64,000 nucleotides of DNA from Psychroserpens burtonensis DSM 12212 (GTDB lineage Bacteria > Bacteroidota > Bacteroidia > Flavobacteriales > Flavobacteriaceae). Both the position numbers and the translations under genes were made by a program. The notes beneath the pieces were generated by a model. It saw only the letters and a list, made by a program, of their open reading frames with translations. It did no database searches and was not told where the DNA came from. The DNA is taken from contig NZ_AUDE01000019.1 of NCBI RefSeq assembly GCF_000425305.1, positions 1 through 64,000 of the forward strand. Reading direction: 5' to 3'. Below are positions 1 through 9,074 of the stretch, piece after piece (within the stretch, counting starts at the first letter, position 1; the number at the start of each line of letters is the position of its first letter).

Positions 1-1436
1 TAGAGAATACAGGAAATGTAACATTAAACAATGTAGGTATCGCAGATACACTAACAGACCTTGATGGAAACATATTAGCCTTAACAGCAGGACCAATATT
101 TGATAGCTCAGATGCAGGAAGTACAGAGGGGACACTATTAGTTAATGAGACTGTAACGTACTTAGCAACATATGTCATCACACAAGATGATGTAGATGCA
201 GGAGGTGTTAGTAATACAGTATTGGCAGATGGAGATAGTCCAGATGGTACTAATGTTACCGATGTTAGTGATGATCCAAATGATACAGATAATGTCGATC
301 CAGATAATGATGGAGATCCAGATGACCCAACAGATACGGTAATTTCAAAAGATCCAAGTATCCTAGCAGAGAAGAGTGCCACAATCACAGATAATGGAGA
401 TGGTGTAATTGGTGTAGATGACGTAATTAATTATTCTATTACAATAAAAAACACAGGGAATGTTACTTTAAATAATGTGATTATAATTGATGTATTTACT
501 GATATAGACGGAAATGTGTTAACCTTAACAACCGGTCCAACATATGATAGTGCAGATCAAGGTAGTATAGAAGGAACTTTATTAGCAGGTGAAATAGCGA
601 CGTATATAGCTACTTACATAATTACGCAAGATGATGTAGATGTTGGAGGTGTTAGTAATAGTGTAGTAGCAATTGGAGACGATCCAGAAGGTGATACAGT
701 TACAGATATCAGTGACGATGGTGACGATACAGATGGCAATACTGACGATGATTCAACAGATACATTTACAGAGACAGTTTTCGAATTATCAGTTATTAAA
801 GAAGTGGATATAACTCAACCATTAATTGGAGATAACGTAACATTTACAATAACAGTTTCAAACGAAGGTTTTGTTACTGCTACAGGAGTAACTGTTGAAG
901 AGTTTATACCGAGTGGATATACATTTGTTTCTTATGCTGCTACAACGGGTACAAATCCAGATACTTATTTCGAGTCTACGGGAGAATGGGTTGTTGGTCA
1001 ATTAAATCCAGGACAAGTTCAAGTTTTAGCAATCACTGTAGAAGTTTTAGGATTTGGTGACTATCTAAATACTGCTTCTATTTCATACTTTGTAGGTGGA
1101 GATGATCAAAATGAGGATAACAATACCGATTCAGCTGGTGTGGACCCCATATGTTTAACAATCTATAATGAGTTTTCTCCTAATGGTGATGGCGTAAATG
1201 ATGTATTTGTAATAGATTGTATCGAGAATTATCCTGATAACTCTATAGAGATTTATAATAGATGGGGTAATATAGTTTATGAAACTAAAGGATATAGAAA
1301 TGACTTTGACGGCACTTCAAACGGACGAGCAGTCTTAGGTGAAGGTGATAAATTACCAGTAGGTACATATTACTACGTTATAGACTTAGGGAATGGTTCA
1401 GAGCCTCGAGTAGGTTGGTTATACATAAACAGATAG
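1..1436 (+). CDS. Secreted adhesin with DUF11-like repeats and T9SS C-terminal domain (5' truncated)
   Basis: The reading frame is open from base 3 and has no start in the window, so the gene begins upstream. Two copies of a repeat of about 125 residues are visible, each with an NTGNVTLNNV strand, a YITQDDVD segment and a very Asp-rich linker that probably binds calcium. A different DUF11-like domain follows (about 785-1140). The last 90 residues, from EFSPNGDGVNDVF through YNRWGN to GWLYINR, match the gliding motility-associated CHU_C (type B) sorting domain that directs export by the type IX secretion system. The next gene is a PorP/SprF protein, the usual partner of type B substrates. The product is inferred to be a large cell-surface or secreted adhesin; its ligand is unknown. 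Confidence 0.9.
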   Translation, partial: ENTGNVTLNNVGIADTLTDLDGNILALTAGPIFDSSDAGSTEGTLLVNETVTYLATYVITQDDVDAGGVSNTVLADGDSPDGTNVTDVSDDPNDTDNVDPDNDGDPDDPTDTVISKDPSILAEKSATITDNGDGVIGVDDVINYSITIKNTGNVTLNNVIIIDVFTDIDGNVLTLTTGPTYDSADQGSIEGTLLAGEIATYIATYIITQDDVDVGGVSNSVVAIGDDPEGDTVTDISDDGDDTDGNTDDDSTDTFTETVFELSVIKEVDITQPLIGDNVTFTITVSNEGFVTATGVTVEEFIPSGYTFVSYAATTGTNPDTYFESTGEWVVGQLNPGQVQVLAITVEVLGFGDYLNTASISYFVGGDDQNEDNNTDSAGVDPICLTIYNEFSPNGDGVNDVFVIDCIENYPDNSIEIYNRWGNIVYETKGYRNDFDGTSNGRAVLGEGDKLPVGTYYYVIDLGNGSEPRVGWLYINR

Positions 1437-1469
1437 TATTAATAAGGCAAGATTAAAAACGATATTAAA

Positions 1470-2405
1470 ATGATACAGAAAACATCATTGTTAAAAGGAT
1501 TAATACTGTTAGTGTTTGTAGCATTAACTGTTAATACAAGTAGTTTTGCGCAGCAAGACCCGCAGTATACGCAGTACATGTATAATACCATGAGTGTAAA
1601 TCCAGCCTATGCTGGTCAACGAGAGGTGCTAAGTGTCACAGGATTACATCGTACACAATGGGTGGGAATAGATGGAGCGCCACAAACCCAAACATTAGGT
1701 ATTCATGCACCACTTAGAAATGACAGAATAGGCTTAGGTTTATCTATTGTTAATGACGCATTAGGTCCTGTAAATGAATATTATATTGACGCTAATTTTT
1801 CCTATACAATTCCGGTTAGTGATAACAACACAAAATTATCATTTGGATTAAAAGCAGGTTTACATAGCTTAACTTCAGATTGGAGTGAAGGTGTGATTCA
1901 ACAACTCGGTGATCCAACTTTTGCAGATAATCTAAGTGTTTTTTCTCCAACTATAGGAGCTGGTTTATATCTTCATAACCGCAAATGGTATGTAGGTTTG
2001 TCTGCCCCTAATTTTTTGAGGACAGAACATTTTGATGATAATCAAGTGTCTATTGCAAAAGAACGCATGAACTACTATCTGATAGCAGGTTACGTGTTTG
2101 ACTTAAGTGCCAAAACGAAGTTTAAACCTGCGGCATTGGTGAAAGCAATAGCAGGTGCACCAATTATAGCAGATGTATCAGCAAACTTTTTATTCAATGA
2201 TAAGTTCACGCTAGGTGTGGCGTGGCGATGGGATGATTCCGTAAGTGGACTAGCCGGATTTCAAGTGACAGATGGATTGTATATTGGTTATTCATATGAC
2301 GCGACCACAACAAATCTAAACAACTATAACAGCGGTTCACATGAGATCATGTTACGCTTTGAGTTACAAAAAGTAGGTAGAATATTATCACCAAGATTCT
2401 TCTAA
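1470..2405 (+). CDS. PorP/SprF family type IX secretion membrane protein
   Basis: 311 residues with a signal peptide ending near SSFAQ. The mature N-terminus, QDPQYTQYMYNTMSVNPAYAG, is the signature of the PorP/SprF family, and the rest alternates short beta strands as in an outer-membrane barrel. These proteins are thought to help surface attachment or export of CHU_C-type T9SS substrates. The gene follows the adhesin by 33 bp and precedes the OmpA/PD40 gene by 10 bp, which suggests one operon and that this copy serves the upstream adhesin. The product is about the usual family size and looks intact. Confidence 0.93.
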   Translation: MIQKTSLLKGLILLVFVALTVNTSSFAQQDPQYTQYMYNTMSVNPAYAGQREVLSVTGLHRTQWVGIDGAPQTQTLGIHAPLRNDRIGLGLSIVNDALGPVNEYYIDANFSYTIPVSDNNTKLSFGLKAGLHSLTSDWSEGVIQQLGDPTFADNLSVFSPTIGAGLYLHNRKWYVGLSAPNFLRTEHFDDNQVSIAKERMNYYLIAGYVFDLSAKTKFKPAALVKAIAGAPIIADVSANFLFNDKFTLGVAWRWDDSVSGLAGFQVTDGLYIGYSYDATTTNLNNYNSGSHEIMLRFELQKVGRILSPRFF

Positions 2406-2415
2406 AAAAAAGATT

Positions 2416-4383
2416 ATGAAAACACATAAAATTATATATATCCTGGCGTTAAGTTTAGTTTTCTCATCAGGTTATGCACAAAAAGGAAAAATACGACAAG
2501 CAACAAAAGAGTATGATAATCTAGCGTATTTAAAGACCAGTGAGATCCTATTGGAAGTTGCAGAGAAAGGATATACCTCCGTTGATTTACTTCAGAAATT
2601 GGCCAACTCCTTTTACTTCAACAATCAAATGGAAGAGGCCGCCAAGTGGTATGGAGAACTAATGACAATAAACGAAAATATTGATTCTGAATACTACTTT
2701 AGATATGCACAAGCATTGAAATCTGTAGAAAATTATACGGAGTCTGATAAATGGATGAAAAAATTCGCAGATTCAGATCGTAGTGATTTACGAGGACGCG
2801 CATTTAGTTCAACCGTAGATTACCTAGCACTGATTGATGAGGTGAGTAGAGCTTTTGAAGTTAATAACTTAGATCTGAATACTGATGTTTCCGATTTTGG
2901 AACCACGCAATACCAAAACCAATTAATTTTTGCATCCTCACGTGGAGGCGGAAAGAACTACGGATGGAACGAGCAACCCTTTTTAGATTTGTTTTCCGCA
3001 GAAAAACAAGAGAATGGTACGTATGGAAATGTTGAGAATTTAGATTCAAATATAAATACAAAATACCATGAATCTACTGTAGCATTTACACCAGATGACA
3101 AAGTGATGTATTTTACACGAAATAACTATTTCAATAAAAAATATAAAAAGGATGAAGATGGTACAAATCGGTTGAAAATTTTTAAAGCAACATTAAATGA
3201 TAATAACCACTGGGATGACGTTGAATCTATTCATTTTAATAGTGATGCTTATAGTACCGCACACCCAACAATTAATGTTCAAGGAACTAAAATGTATTTT
3301 GCGTCAGACATGTTAGGTACTTTAGGAATGTCAGATATTTTTGAAGTAGACATCAAAGAAGATGGTTCATTAGGAGATCCTATAAATTTAGGACCATCAG
3401 TAAACACAGAAGGTCAAGAGACGTTCCCTTTTATCAATTCGGAGGGTGACTTGTATTTCTCATCTAATGGATTTAATGGATTAGGAGGACTAGATGTTTT
3501 TGTCGTTAGAGATTTTGAAAATAAAAGAGAACTAAAACAGCCAATGGCATTAGAGAATATTGGACGACCAATTAACAGTCCTATGGACGATTTTGGTTAC
3601 TATGAGAATTTAGGTACCAAAGAAGGTTTTTTTACATCAAATAGAGATGGTGGAAAAGGAGATGATGATATTTATAGTTTTACAGTGCCAGAATGTGAGC
3701 AAACTGTAGAAGGTGTTGTGAGAGACCGAGAAACAGAAGCCCCAATTGTAGGAGCTAAGGTTACCCTGTTGGATGCCGATATTAATGCGCTTAACCAACA
3801 AATAGTTGGTGCAGATGGAGTCTATAAGTTTGAAAAGTTAGCGTGTGAAAAAGAGTATCTCATAAGAATTGAAGCAGATACTTATGCTACGGTAGAACAA
3901 CGATTTACAACACCTAATAAACGACAAAAACTGGAGTTGAAGTCAGTGTTAGTTAAAGACGAAATAGAATTAGAGCCCTGTGCAGATTTAGCTAAGATTT
4001 TAGATATCCCAATCATATACTTTGATTTCGATAAATTCAATATAAGAAGAGATGCGGAGTTAGAGTTACAAAAAGTATTGGCAGTGTTAAATAAATACCC
4101 AACAATGACAATTGATATTCGTAGTCATACAGATTGTAGAGCAACAGCTGCCTATAATGAACGCTTATCTGAGAATAGAGCAAAATCAACACGGCAATAT
4201 TTAATTGATAATGGTATTACAGCAGTTCGTTTGACAGCTAAAGGTTATGGAGAGTCACGATTAGTGAATGATTGTGGTTGTGAACCAACAAATGATTCTG
4301 CTTGTAGTGAAGCAGAACACCAACTTAACAGGCGTAGTGAATTTATAATTACAAGCCTTAATGGGAAGAAGTGTCCTGAATGA
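2416..4383 (+). CDS. OmpA family protein with TPR-like, PD40 and carboxypeptidase-regulatory-like domains
   Basis: 655 residues with a signal peptide (cleavage near SGYAQ). In order: a helical TPR-like region (about 25-140), WD40-like PD40 beta-propeller repeats (about 165-420, with recurring FASSRGG, YFASDM, YFSSNGF and FTSNRDGG strands), a carboxypeptidase-regulatory-like beta sandwich (about 425-510) and an OmpA peptidoglycan-binding domain (about 530-650, with IIYFDFDKFNI, SHTD and LSENRA). This architecture is typical of flavobacterial proteins encoded with PorP/SprF and resembles PorE-like periplasmic components linking the T9SS to peptidoglycan. It is the last gene before a strong terminator, so adhesin-PorP-OmpA is probably one transcription unit. 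Confidence 0.92.
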   Translation: MKTHKIIYILALSLVFSSGYAQKGKIRQATKEYDNLAYLKTSEILLEVAEKGYTSVDLLQKLANSFYFNNQMEEAAKWYGELMTINENIDSEYYFRYAQALKSVENYTESDKWMKKFADSDRSDLRGRAFSSTVDYLALIDEVSRAFEVNNLDLNTDVSDFGTTQYQNQLIFASSRGGGKNYGWNEQPFLDLFSAEKQENGTYGNVENLDSNINTKYHESTVAFTPDDKVMYFTRNNYFNKKYKKDEDGTNRLKIFKATLNDNNHWDDVESIHFNSDAYSTAHPTINVQGTKMYFASDMLGTLGMSDIFEVDIKEDGSLGDPINLGPSVNTEGQETFPFINSEGDLYFSSNGFNGLGGLDVFVVRDFENKRELKQPMALENIGRPINSPMDDFGYYENLGTKEGFFTSNRDGGKGDDDIYSFTVPECEQTVEGVVRDRETEAPIVGAKVTLLDADINALNQQIVGADGVYKFEKLACEKEYLIRIEADTYATVEQRFTTPNKRQKLELKSVLVKDEIELEPCADLAKILDIPIIYFDFDKFNIRRDAELELQKVLAVLNKYPTMTIDIRSHTDCRATAAYNERLSENRAKSTRQYLIDNGITAVRLTAKGYGESRLVNDCGCEPTNDSACSEAEHQLNRRSEFIITSLNGKKCPE

Positions 4384-4412
4384 TAGGTAACAATTTATCT
4401 TAAATAATAGTT

Positions 4413-4445
4413 AAAAGCTGCCTTTCTTAAGGCAGCTTTTTTTAT
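4413..4445 (+). terminator. Rho-independent terminator after the T9SS operon
   Basis: A 10-bp perfect stem (4413-4422 with 4431-4440, AAAAGCTGCC/GGCAGCTTTT) with an 8-nt loop is followed by a T run. It lies 30 bp after the OmpA stop and separates this operon from idi. Confidence 0.92.
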
Positions 4446-4473
4446 TCGTGATGGTTTTATGAAATATAGTTGT

Positions 4474-4481
4474 TATTTTTG
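4474..4481 (+). promoter_or_regulatory. Probable -7 box for idi
   Basis: TATTTTTG matches the Bacteroidota TAnnTTTG -7 element. It ends only 6 nt before the idi ATG, so the transcript would be leaderless or nearly so. I see no clear TTG element at the expected upstream distance, so the assignment rests on the -7 box and the preceding terminator. Confidence 0.5.
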
Positions 4482-4487
4482 TAAACT

Positions 4488-5012
4488 ATGATTGAAGAAC
4501 AAGTAATTCTAGTTAACGATAAAGATGAGCAAATAGGTACTATGCCTAAATTAGAAGCTCATGAGAAGGCCTTATTGCATCGTGCATTTTCCATATTTAT
4601 ATTTAATGATCAAAATGAATTGATGGTGCAGCAACGGGCTAAACACAAATACCATTCACCACTATTGTGGACCAATACATGCTGCAGTCATCAAAGAGTT
4701 GGTGAAAGTAATTTGCAGGCAGGAAAACGTCGATTAATGGAAGAAATGGGTTTCGCCGTTGATTTAAAAGAGACCATATCATTCATTTATAAAGCGCCCT
4801 TTGATAATGGCTTAACAGAACACGAATTTGACCATGTCATGGTAGGGCATTTTAATAGCGAGCCAAGCATTAATCCAGAAGAAGTTGAAGCATGGAAATG
4901 GATGACTTTAGAAGCTGTTAAAATCGATATAGAATTAAACCCAGAACTCTATACAGAATGGTTTAAAATCATTTTTGATAAGTTTTATGAACATATAAAC
5001 ATCACGAAATAA
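4488..5012 (+). CDS. idi: Isopentenyl-diphosphate delta-isomerase, type I
   Basis: 174 residues with a Nudix-fold IDI layout. The catalytic cysteine lies in WTNTCCSH (about 64-71), the Nudix-like helix in AGKRRLMEEMGF carries the metal-binding Glu residues, and the EHEFDHVMVG segment is characteristic of the family. The enzyme interconverts IPP and DMAPP, the building blocks of isoprenoids such as menaquinone, carotenoids and undecaprenyl phosphate. Its stop codon overlaps the start of the next gene (TAATG), which indicates translational coupling in an idi-queD-manA operon. The length is normal for bacterial type I enzymes. Confidence 0.95.
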   Translation: MIEEQVILVNDKDEQIGTMPKLEAHEKALLHRAFSIFIFNDQNELMVQQRAKHKYHSPLLWTNTCCSHQRVGESNLQAGKRRLMEEMGFAVDLKETISFIYKAPFDNGLTEHEFDHVMVGHFNSEPSINPEEVEAWKWMTLEAVKIDIELNPELYTEWFKIIFDKFYEHINITK

Positions 5013-5422
5013 TGAGAGTTACCGTAAGTAGAAAAGCACATTTTAATTCAGCACATCGCCTATATCGCAAAGATTGGAGTTTTGAGAAAAACGATGAAAT
5101 TTTCGGGAAATGTAATAATCCAAACTATCATGGTCATAATTACGACCTTATCGTAAGTGTTACAGGAGAAATAGATCCAGAAACGGGATACGTCATGGAT
5201 GTAAAAATATTAAAGGATCTTATCAAATCTGAAGTTGAAGATGCTTTTGATCATAAAAACCTTAATGTTGATGTTCCAGATTTTAAGGACCTTAATCCAA
5301 CAGCAGAGAATATTGTGGTCGTCATTTATAACAAACTTAAATCTAAATTAAATGCAGATTTGGATATGGAAGTAACACTTTATGAAACACCTCGAAATTT
5401 TGTAAGTTATTCTGGAGAATGA
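5012..5422 (+). CDS. queD: 6-pyruvoyl-tetrahydropterin synthase/QueD family (6-carboxytetrahydropterin synthase)
   Basis: 136 residues. Zinc ligands are visible as the His of HFNSAHRL and the HGH of YHGHNYDL; the catalytic Cys is in GKCNNPN and the conserved Glu in LYETPRNF. Members with this compact layout make 6-carboxytetrahydropterin from dihydroneopterin triphosphate for queuosine synthesis, but eukaryote-type PTPS activity cannot be excluded from sequence alone. No other queuosine gene is nearby. The start overlaps the idi stop, and its own end overlaps the manA start (ATGA), so expression is coupled within the operon. Confidence 0.88.
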   Translation: MRVTVSRKAHFNSAHRLYRKDWSFEKNDEIFGKCNNPNYHGHNYDLIVSVTGEIDPETGYVMDVKILKDLIKSEVEDAFDHKNLNVDVPDFKDLNPTAENIVVVIYNKLKSKLNADLDMEVTLYETPRNFVSYSGE

Positions 5423-6390
5423 AAGAAATGCTCTATCCACTAAAGTTTGAACCGATATTAAAAGATAAAATTTGGGGAGGGCAGAAGTTGAAAGCCTTAC
5501 TTAATAAAAGGTCTAACTTGCCAAATATTGGTGAGAGTTGGGAGATAAGTGATGTGGAAGGAGATACCTCTATTGTTGCTAACGGGAACTTAAAAAACCA
5601 ATCACTTAAAGAGCTCTTAGAAACCTATAAATCAGATTTAATAGGAAAAAAAAATTATAATATCTTCGGAAATAAATTTCCTTTACTTATAAAATTTATT
5701 GATGCTAAAAAAGACTTGTCTATTCAATTGCATCCAAATGATGAGTTAGCAGCTGAGCGCCATGATTCCTTCGGAAAGACAGAAATGTGGTACGTTATGC
5801 AAGCTGATGATGATGCTAATTTGATTGTTGGATTCAATCAGGAAATGACACCAGAAAAGTATCTTAGACATCTCGAGGATAAAACGCTTACCAAAATTCT
5901 TAATTTTGATAAGATAAAAACAGGAGATACTTATTTTATAGAAGTTGGTCGATTGCATGCTATTGGAGCAGGGGTTATGCTTACTGAAATACAGCAAACA
6001 AGTGACATTACGTATAGAGTTTATGATTGGGATCGTGTTGATGATGAGGGCAACGAGAGAGAGTTGCATAATGATTTAGCTATTGATGCCTTTGATTTTA
6101 ATATGCCAGACAACTTTAGAGTACAATATAAAATAGAAGAAAACACATCAAATGGTATGGTAAGCTGTCCATATTTTACGACTAATTTTTTGCACATTAC
6201 AAAGCCTATTTTAAAACAAAACACTAAGGATTCGTTCTTTATCTATATCTGTGTTGAAGGAGAAGCAATGATTGAAACCGAAACAGGTACAGAGTTAATT
6301 AAAAAAGGAGAAACAGTATTACTTCCAGCAACTATAGAAACGTATAAAATAACTTCTCCTAATGTGAGACTTTTAGAAGTTTATGTTTAA
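5419..6390 (+). CDS. manA: Mannose-6-phosphate isomerase, class I (short bacterial type)
   Basis: 323 residues, the size of the short Bacillus-type ManA rather than the longer E. coli enzyme. A cupin with the metal-binding signature QLHPNDE (about 102-108), the EMWYV strand and the RLHAIGAGVMLTEIQQTSD catalytic region is visible; the C-terminal half is a second cupin-like fold. It interconverts mannose-6-phosphate and fructose-6-phosphate, feeding GDP-mannose and surface polysaccharides. The ATG overlaps the queD stop by 4 nt. A second in-frame ATG three codons downstream is an alternative start. Confidence 0.93.
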   Translation: MKEMLYPLKFEPILKDKIWGGQKLKALLNKRSNLPNIGESWEISDVEGDTSIVANGNLKNQSLKELLETYKSDLIGKKNYNIFGNKFPLLIKFIDAKKDLSIQLHPNDELAAERHDSFGKTEMWYVMQADDDANLIVGFNQEMTPEKYLRHLEDKTLTKILNFDKIKTGDTYFIEVGRLHAIGAGVMLTEIQQTSDITYRVYDWDRVDDEGNERELHNDLAIDAFDFNMPDNFRVQYKIEENTSNGMVSCPYFTTNFLHITKPILKQNTKDSFFIYICVEGEAMIETETGTELIKKGETVLLPATIETYKITSPNVRLLEVYV

Positions 6391-6421
6391 TTTTGTCTCA
6401 AATTAATATAAGATTAAGATT

Positions 6422-6691
6422 ATGGCAAATATTAGAGACCTTAAAAAAGACATAAATTTTGTTTTAGGTGATATTATTGAAGCAGTTTATGTTTGGGAAT
6501 ATACAAACACAGATAAAGACACTAAGAAAAGTGAAGCTATTATTGACGAAGCAATTGAGACTTTTGATGGGTTAATTGCAAGAGTAAATGATAGAAGTGC
6601 AGAAAATAAAAAGGCACATTTTAAAGCGATTAATAGCGATCTTGAAACACAAGGAAGAGCGCTAATCGAGAAATTGAATAAATTAGCTTAA
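6422..6691 (+). CDS. Small conserved flavobacterial protein of unknown function
   Basis: 89 residues, almost entirely alpha-helical, with an acidic first half (FVLGDIIEAVYVWEYTN) and a more basic C-terminal half. There is no signal peptide or membrane segment, so it is probably cytoplasmic. I recognise it as the type of short protein conserved among Flavobacteriaceae but know no function. It starts 31 bp after manA and could be the last gene of that operon; the tRNA promoter lies just after it. Confidence 0.75.
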   Translation: MANIRDLKKDINFVLGDIIEAVYVWEYTNTDKDTKKSEAIIDEAIETFDGLIARVNDRSAENKKAHFKAINSDLETQGRALIEKLNKLA

Positions 6692-6708
6692 TTTATTCAA
6701 AGAGTGTT

Positions 6709-6737
6709 TGGAAATTACAATAGCAATATTATATTTG
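6709..6737 (+). promoter_or_regulatory. Promoter of tRNA-Thr
   Basis: TTTG (6709-6712) followed by a 17-nt spacer and TATATTTG (6730-6737) fits the Flavobacterium consensus TTG-N17-23-TAnnTTTG. The mature tRNA starts 13 nt after the box. Confidence 0.75.
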
Positions 6738-6750
6738 CCAACGCTTAAAA

Positions 6751-6824
6751 GCCGATGTAGCTCAGCTGGCTAGAGCAGCTGATTTGTAATCAGCAGGTCG
6801 TGGGTTCGAGTCCCTCCATCGGCT
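6751..6824 (+). tRNA. tRNA-Thr (anticodon TGT)
   Basis: A full cloverleaf is visible: acceptor stem GCCGATG/CATCGGC, D arm with AGCTCAGCTGG, anticodon stem GCTGA/TCAGC around loop TTTGTAA (anticodon at 6785-6787) and a T arm with GGTTCGAGTCC. Discriminator T at 6824; the CCA end is not encoded. Confidence 0.97.
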
Positions 6825-6835
6825 CTATTTTATTT

Positions 6836-6868
6836 AAAAGTCTTGATCTTTATGATGGAGACTTTTTT
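6836..6868 (+). terminator. Terminator after tRNA-Thr
   Basis: Stem AAAAGTCT (6836-6843) pairs with AGACTTTT (6859-6866), and the T run continues to 6868. The loop is 15 nt. It lies 12 bp after the tRNA. Confidence 0.75.
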
Positions 6869-6896
6869 GTTTTATAGTGGTAATAAATAAAAAATC

Positions 6897-6921
6897 CTAA
6901 ACGTGAAGTTTAGAGTTTTTT
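6897..6921. terminator. Weak bidirectional terminator
   Basis: CTAAAC/GTTTAG (6897-6902 with 6908-6913) is flanked by an A run on the left and a T run on the right, so it could end transcription both from the tRNA side and from the leftward DUF4369 gene. The stem is only 6 bp. Confidence 0.45.
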
Positions 6922-6949
6922 GTCTGTCTTTAAGAATAGAAGAATAAAA

Positions 6950-7639
6950 TTATTCTGCTTTGCGTTCTTCAATCATGTCTTTAAGTTGTACGCCGTATTT
7001 TGATGCTTTGACTTTGTCACTTAAAGCATTATAAATTTCTTCTAAAAACTTTACACTTGTATTCGGGACTTCACTTATAGCTAAATAAGGAGAGACTTCG
7101 CTATCTGGATGATTTACAGCAAAGTTAATTGTGTATAAATACTTACGTTTAATAAGTTTGTTATAATTGTCTTCAAATGAAACAGTAGTGTCGTTAGCTT
7201 TACTCGCTTCTAAGCTTTCTTGAATAAGTTCTAAATTCTTATCGCTAAATTTTGACATCATAAGTAAGTACTCTTCTAATGTTTCATGTTGTTTAGAACC
7301 TTTTACAGTAGCGTCGTAATTAAAGTTTTTTAATGTCGAATTAATTTCAGTAACCCCTTTATCTGCAAAAAACACGACTGTTCCTTCATCATTATCGTTT
7401 TTGTCTAATTTTAAGAACAGCATTTCAGGTTCTGAGAGTGCAGCATGTAATTCAAAGTTTGGGCTCCCATTGACTTCTAATGAATCGATGGTTTCCATAA
7501 GCGTATCATTCTGTCGCTGGAGGTATACGGTTCCTTTTTTTAGGCCTTTGACATAACCTTTAAGTGTAAAATCTTGAGTTGGTCCATTTCCGCAGGAAAA
7601 AAATAAAAGTGTTATTAATAGGACAATAATCTGCTTCAT
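6950..7639 (-). CDS. DUF4369 domain lipoprotein
   Basis: 229 residues. The N-terminus is a lipoprotein signal peptide with a hydrophobic core and lipobox-like FFSCGN, so the mature protein should be lipid-anchored at Cys16. Residues about 24-110 (FTLKGYVKGLKKGTVYLQR) match the DUF4369 beta-sandwich often found at the N-terminus of Bacteroidota thioredoxin-like proteins. The rest is helical and carries no CxxC motif, so no thiol-redox activity is expected. The function is unknown. It probably has its own promoter, because it is 49 bp downstream of the DUF819 gene. Confidence 0.82.
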   Translation of the reverse strand: MKQIIVLLITLLFFSCGNGPTQDFTLKGYVKGLKKGTVYLQRQNDTLMETIDSLEVNGSPNFELHAALSEPEMLFLKLDKNDNDEGTVVFFADKGVTEINSTLKNFNYDATVKGSKQHETLEEYLLMMSKFSDKNLELIQESLEASKANDTTVSFEDNYNKLIKRKYLYTINFAVNHPDSEVSPYLAISEVPNTSVKFLEEIYNALSDKVKASKYGVQLKDMIEERKAE

Positions 7640-7688
7640 TTTGTGAGTTTTTAATGTGCGTAAATATCTTATAAAAATCTTTGAAATA

Positions 7689-8999
7689 CTAACTCACAGC
7701 TGCCAATTCCATTAAAATTGTACAACCTATGGCAGCAATGGTACCAATAGCATAACCAAAAACAGCAAGTAGTACTCCAACAGTAGCCAAAGAGGGGTGA
7801 AATGCTGATGCTACTATGGGTGCAGAAGCTGCTCCACCAACATTAGCTTGACTCCCTACAGCTAAGAAAAAGTAAGGTGCTTTGATTAGTTTTGCGACTC
7901 CAATAAGCATGAGAGCATGGATAGTCATCCAGATAACACCAATTGCTATTAGTCCCATATTATCAAAAATTAAGGTTAAGTCCATTTTCATACCAATGGA
8001 AGCAACTAGAATATAGATAAATACACTTCCAAATTTACTAGCACCTGCGCCTTCGTAATTTTTAGCTTTTGTGAAAGAAAGTACAATTGCAATTAATGTA
8101 GAAATGCTAATCATCCAAAAGAAAGAAGATCCTAAAAAAGTAAAAATATTACGTGTGGTTGGTGATTCTATGCCAGCAACTAGCTTATCAAAGAAGGGTG
8201 CTAAATATCCAGCACATAAATGTGCTGTGCCAACAGCACCAAATGCAATAGCGCCGATAATCATTATATCTGTAAGTGATGGGTTTCGTTTTACTTTTTC
8301 AGAAAAAGTAGAGACCTTTTCTTTTAATTCTTCAATAGATGATGTATCTGCTTTTAACCATCTATTGATGCGGTCACGTTTTCCAATACCAATTAAAATA
8401 ATAGCCATCCAAATATTGGCAACAACAATATCTACAAAAACCATAGCGCCATATTTTGCTTGGTTGTATTCATAAATTTCAAGCATGGCTGTTTGGTTGG
8501 CGCCACCACCAATCCAGCTTCCAGCTAAGGTTGATAATCCTCTCCATACCGCATCTGGACCAATACCTCCAACTGTACTTGGAGAAAAATAGGCAATTAT
8601 TAATATGGCAATTGGTCCGCCTATGACAATACCTATTGTCCCTGTGAAAAACATAACGAGCGCTTTCCAACCCAAATTGAATACTGCTCGCAAATCAATA
8701 CTTAGAGTCATTAAAACCAAAGCTGCCGGCAATAGGTATCGACTTGCAACGTAATATAAACTGGAACGGCCTTCGGTTTCTATACCAGCCTCTGAAACGG
8801 ATGTCCATTCTGGAGAGATTAAACCTACAGTTGTTAGTATCGCAGGAACCATATACGCCATAAAAAGTCCGGGAACTATTTTATAGAATTTTGACCAAAA
8901 TCCTGTTTTGATAGATTCTGTAAAAAATACAAAACCCAATGAGAGCATTAAGAGACCAAAAACGATGGTGTCATTTGTGAAAAGAGGCGTCGTGTCCAT
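7689..8999 (-). CDS. DUF819 family integral membrane protein (YjcL-like)
   Basis: 436 residues with about 11-12 hydrophobic segments. Features that point to DUF819 are the Gly-rich GSWIGGGANQTAMLEIY loop and the duplicated NVGGAASAPIVASAFHP loop near the C-terminus, re-entrant elements suggestive of a transporter fold. The substrate is unknown. A TAATTTTG -7-like box is present in the 61-bp upstream gap. The ORF is intact and its length is normal for the family. Confidence 0.87.
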   Translation of the reverse strand: MDTTPLFTNDTIVFGLLMLSLGFVFFTESIKTGFWSKFYKIVPGLFMAYMVPAILTTVGLISPEWTSVSEAGIETEGRSSLYYVASRYLLPAALVLMTLSIDLRAVFNLGWKALVMFFTGTIGIVIGGPIAILIIAYFSPSTVGGIGPDAVWRGLSTLAGSWIGGGANQTAMLEIYEYNQAKYGAMVFVDIVVANIWMAIILIGIGKRDRINRWLKADTSSIEELKEKVSTFSEKVKRNPSLTDIMIIGAIAFGAVGTAHLCAGYLAPFFDKLVAGIESPTTRNIFTFLGSSFFWMISISTLIAIVLSFTKAKNYEGAGASKFGSVFIYILVASIGMKMDLTLIFDNMGLIAIGVIWMTIHALMLIGVAKLIKAPYFFLAVGSQANVGGAASAPIVASAFHPSLATVGVLLAVFGYAIGTIAAIGCTILMELAAVS

Positions 9000-9042
9000 A
9001 TTGATATATTAATTGTGTTGCAAAATACCAAAATTAAACTGC

Positions 9043-9074
9043 ATAAAAAAAGCGATTCAATTAAGAGTCGCTTT
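9043..9074 (-). terminator. Terminator of the SPFH operon, overlapping the end of the RHH gene
   Basis: On the minus strand AAAGCGACTC pairs with GAATCGCTTT (9065-9074 with 9049-9058, one G-U) and is followed by a T run. The 5' arm lies inside the last codons of the ribbon-helix-helix gene. Confidence 0.8.
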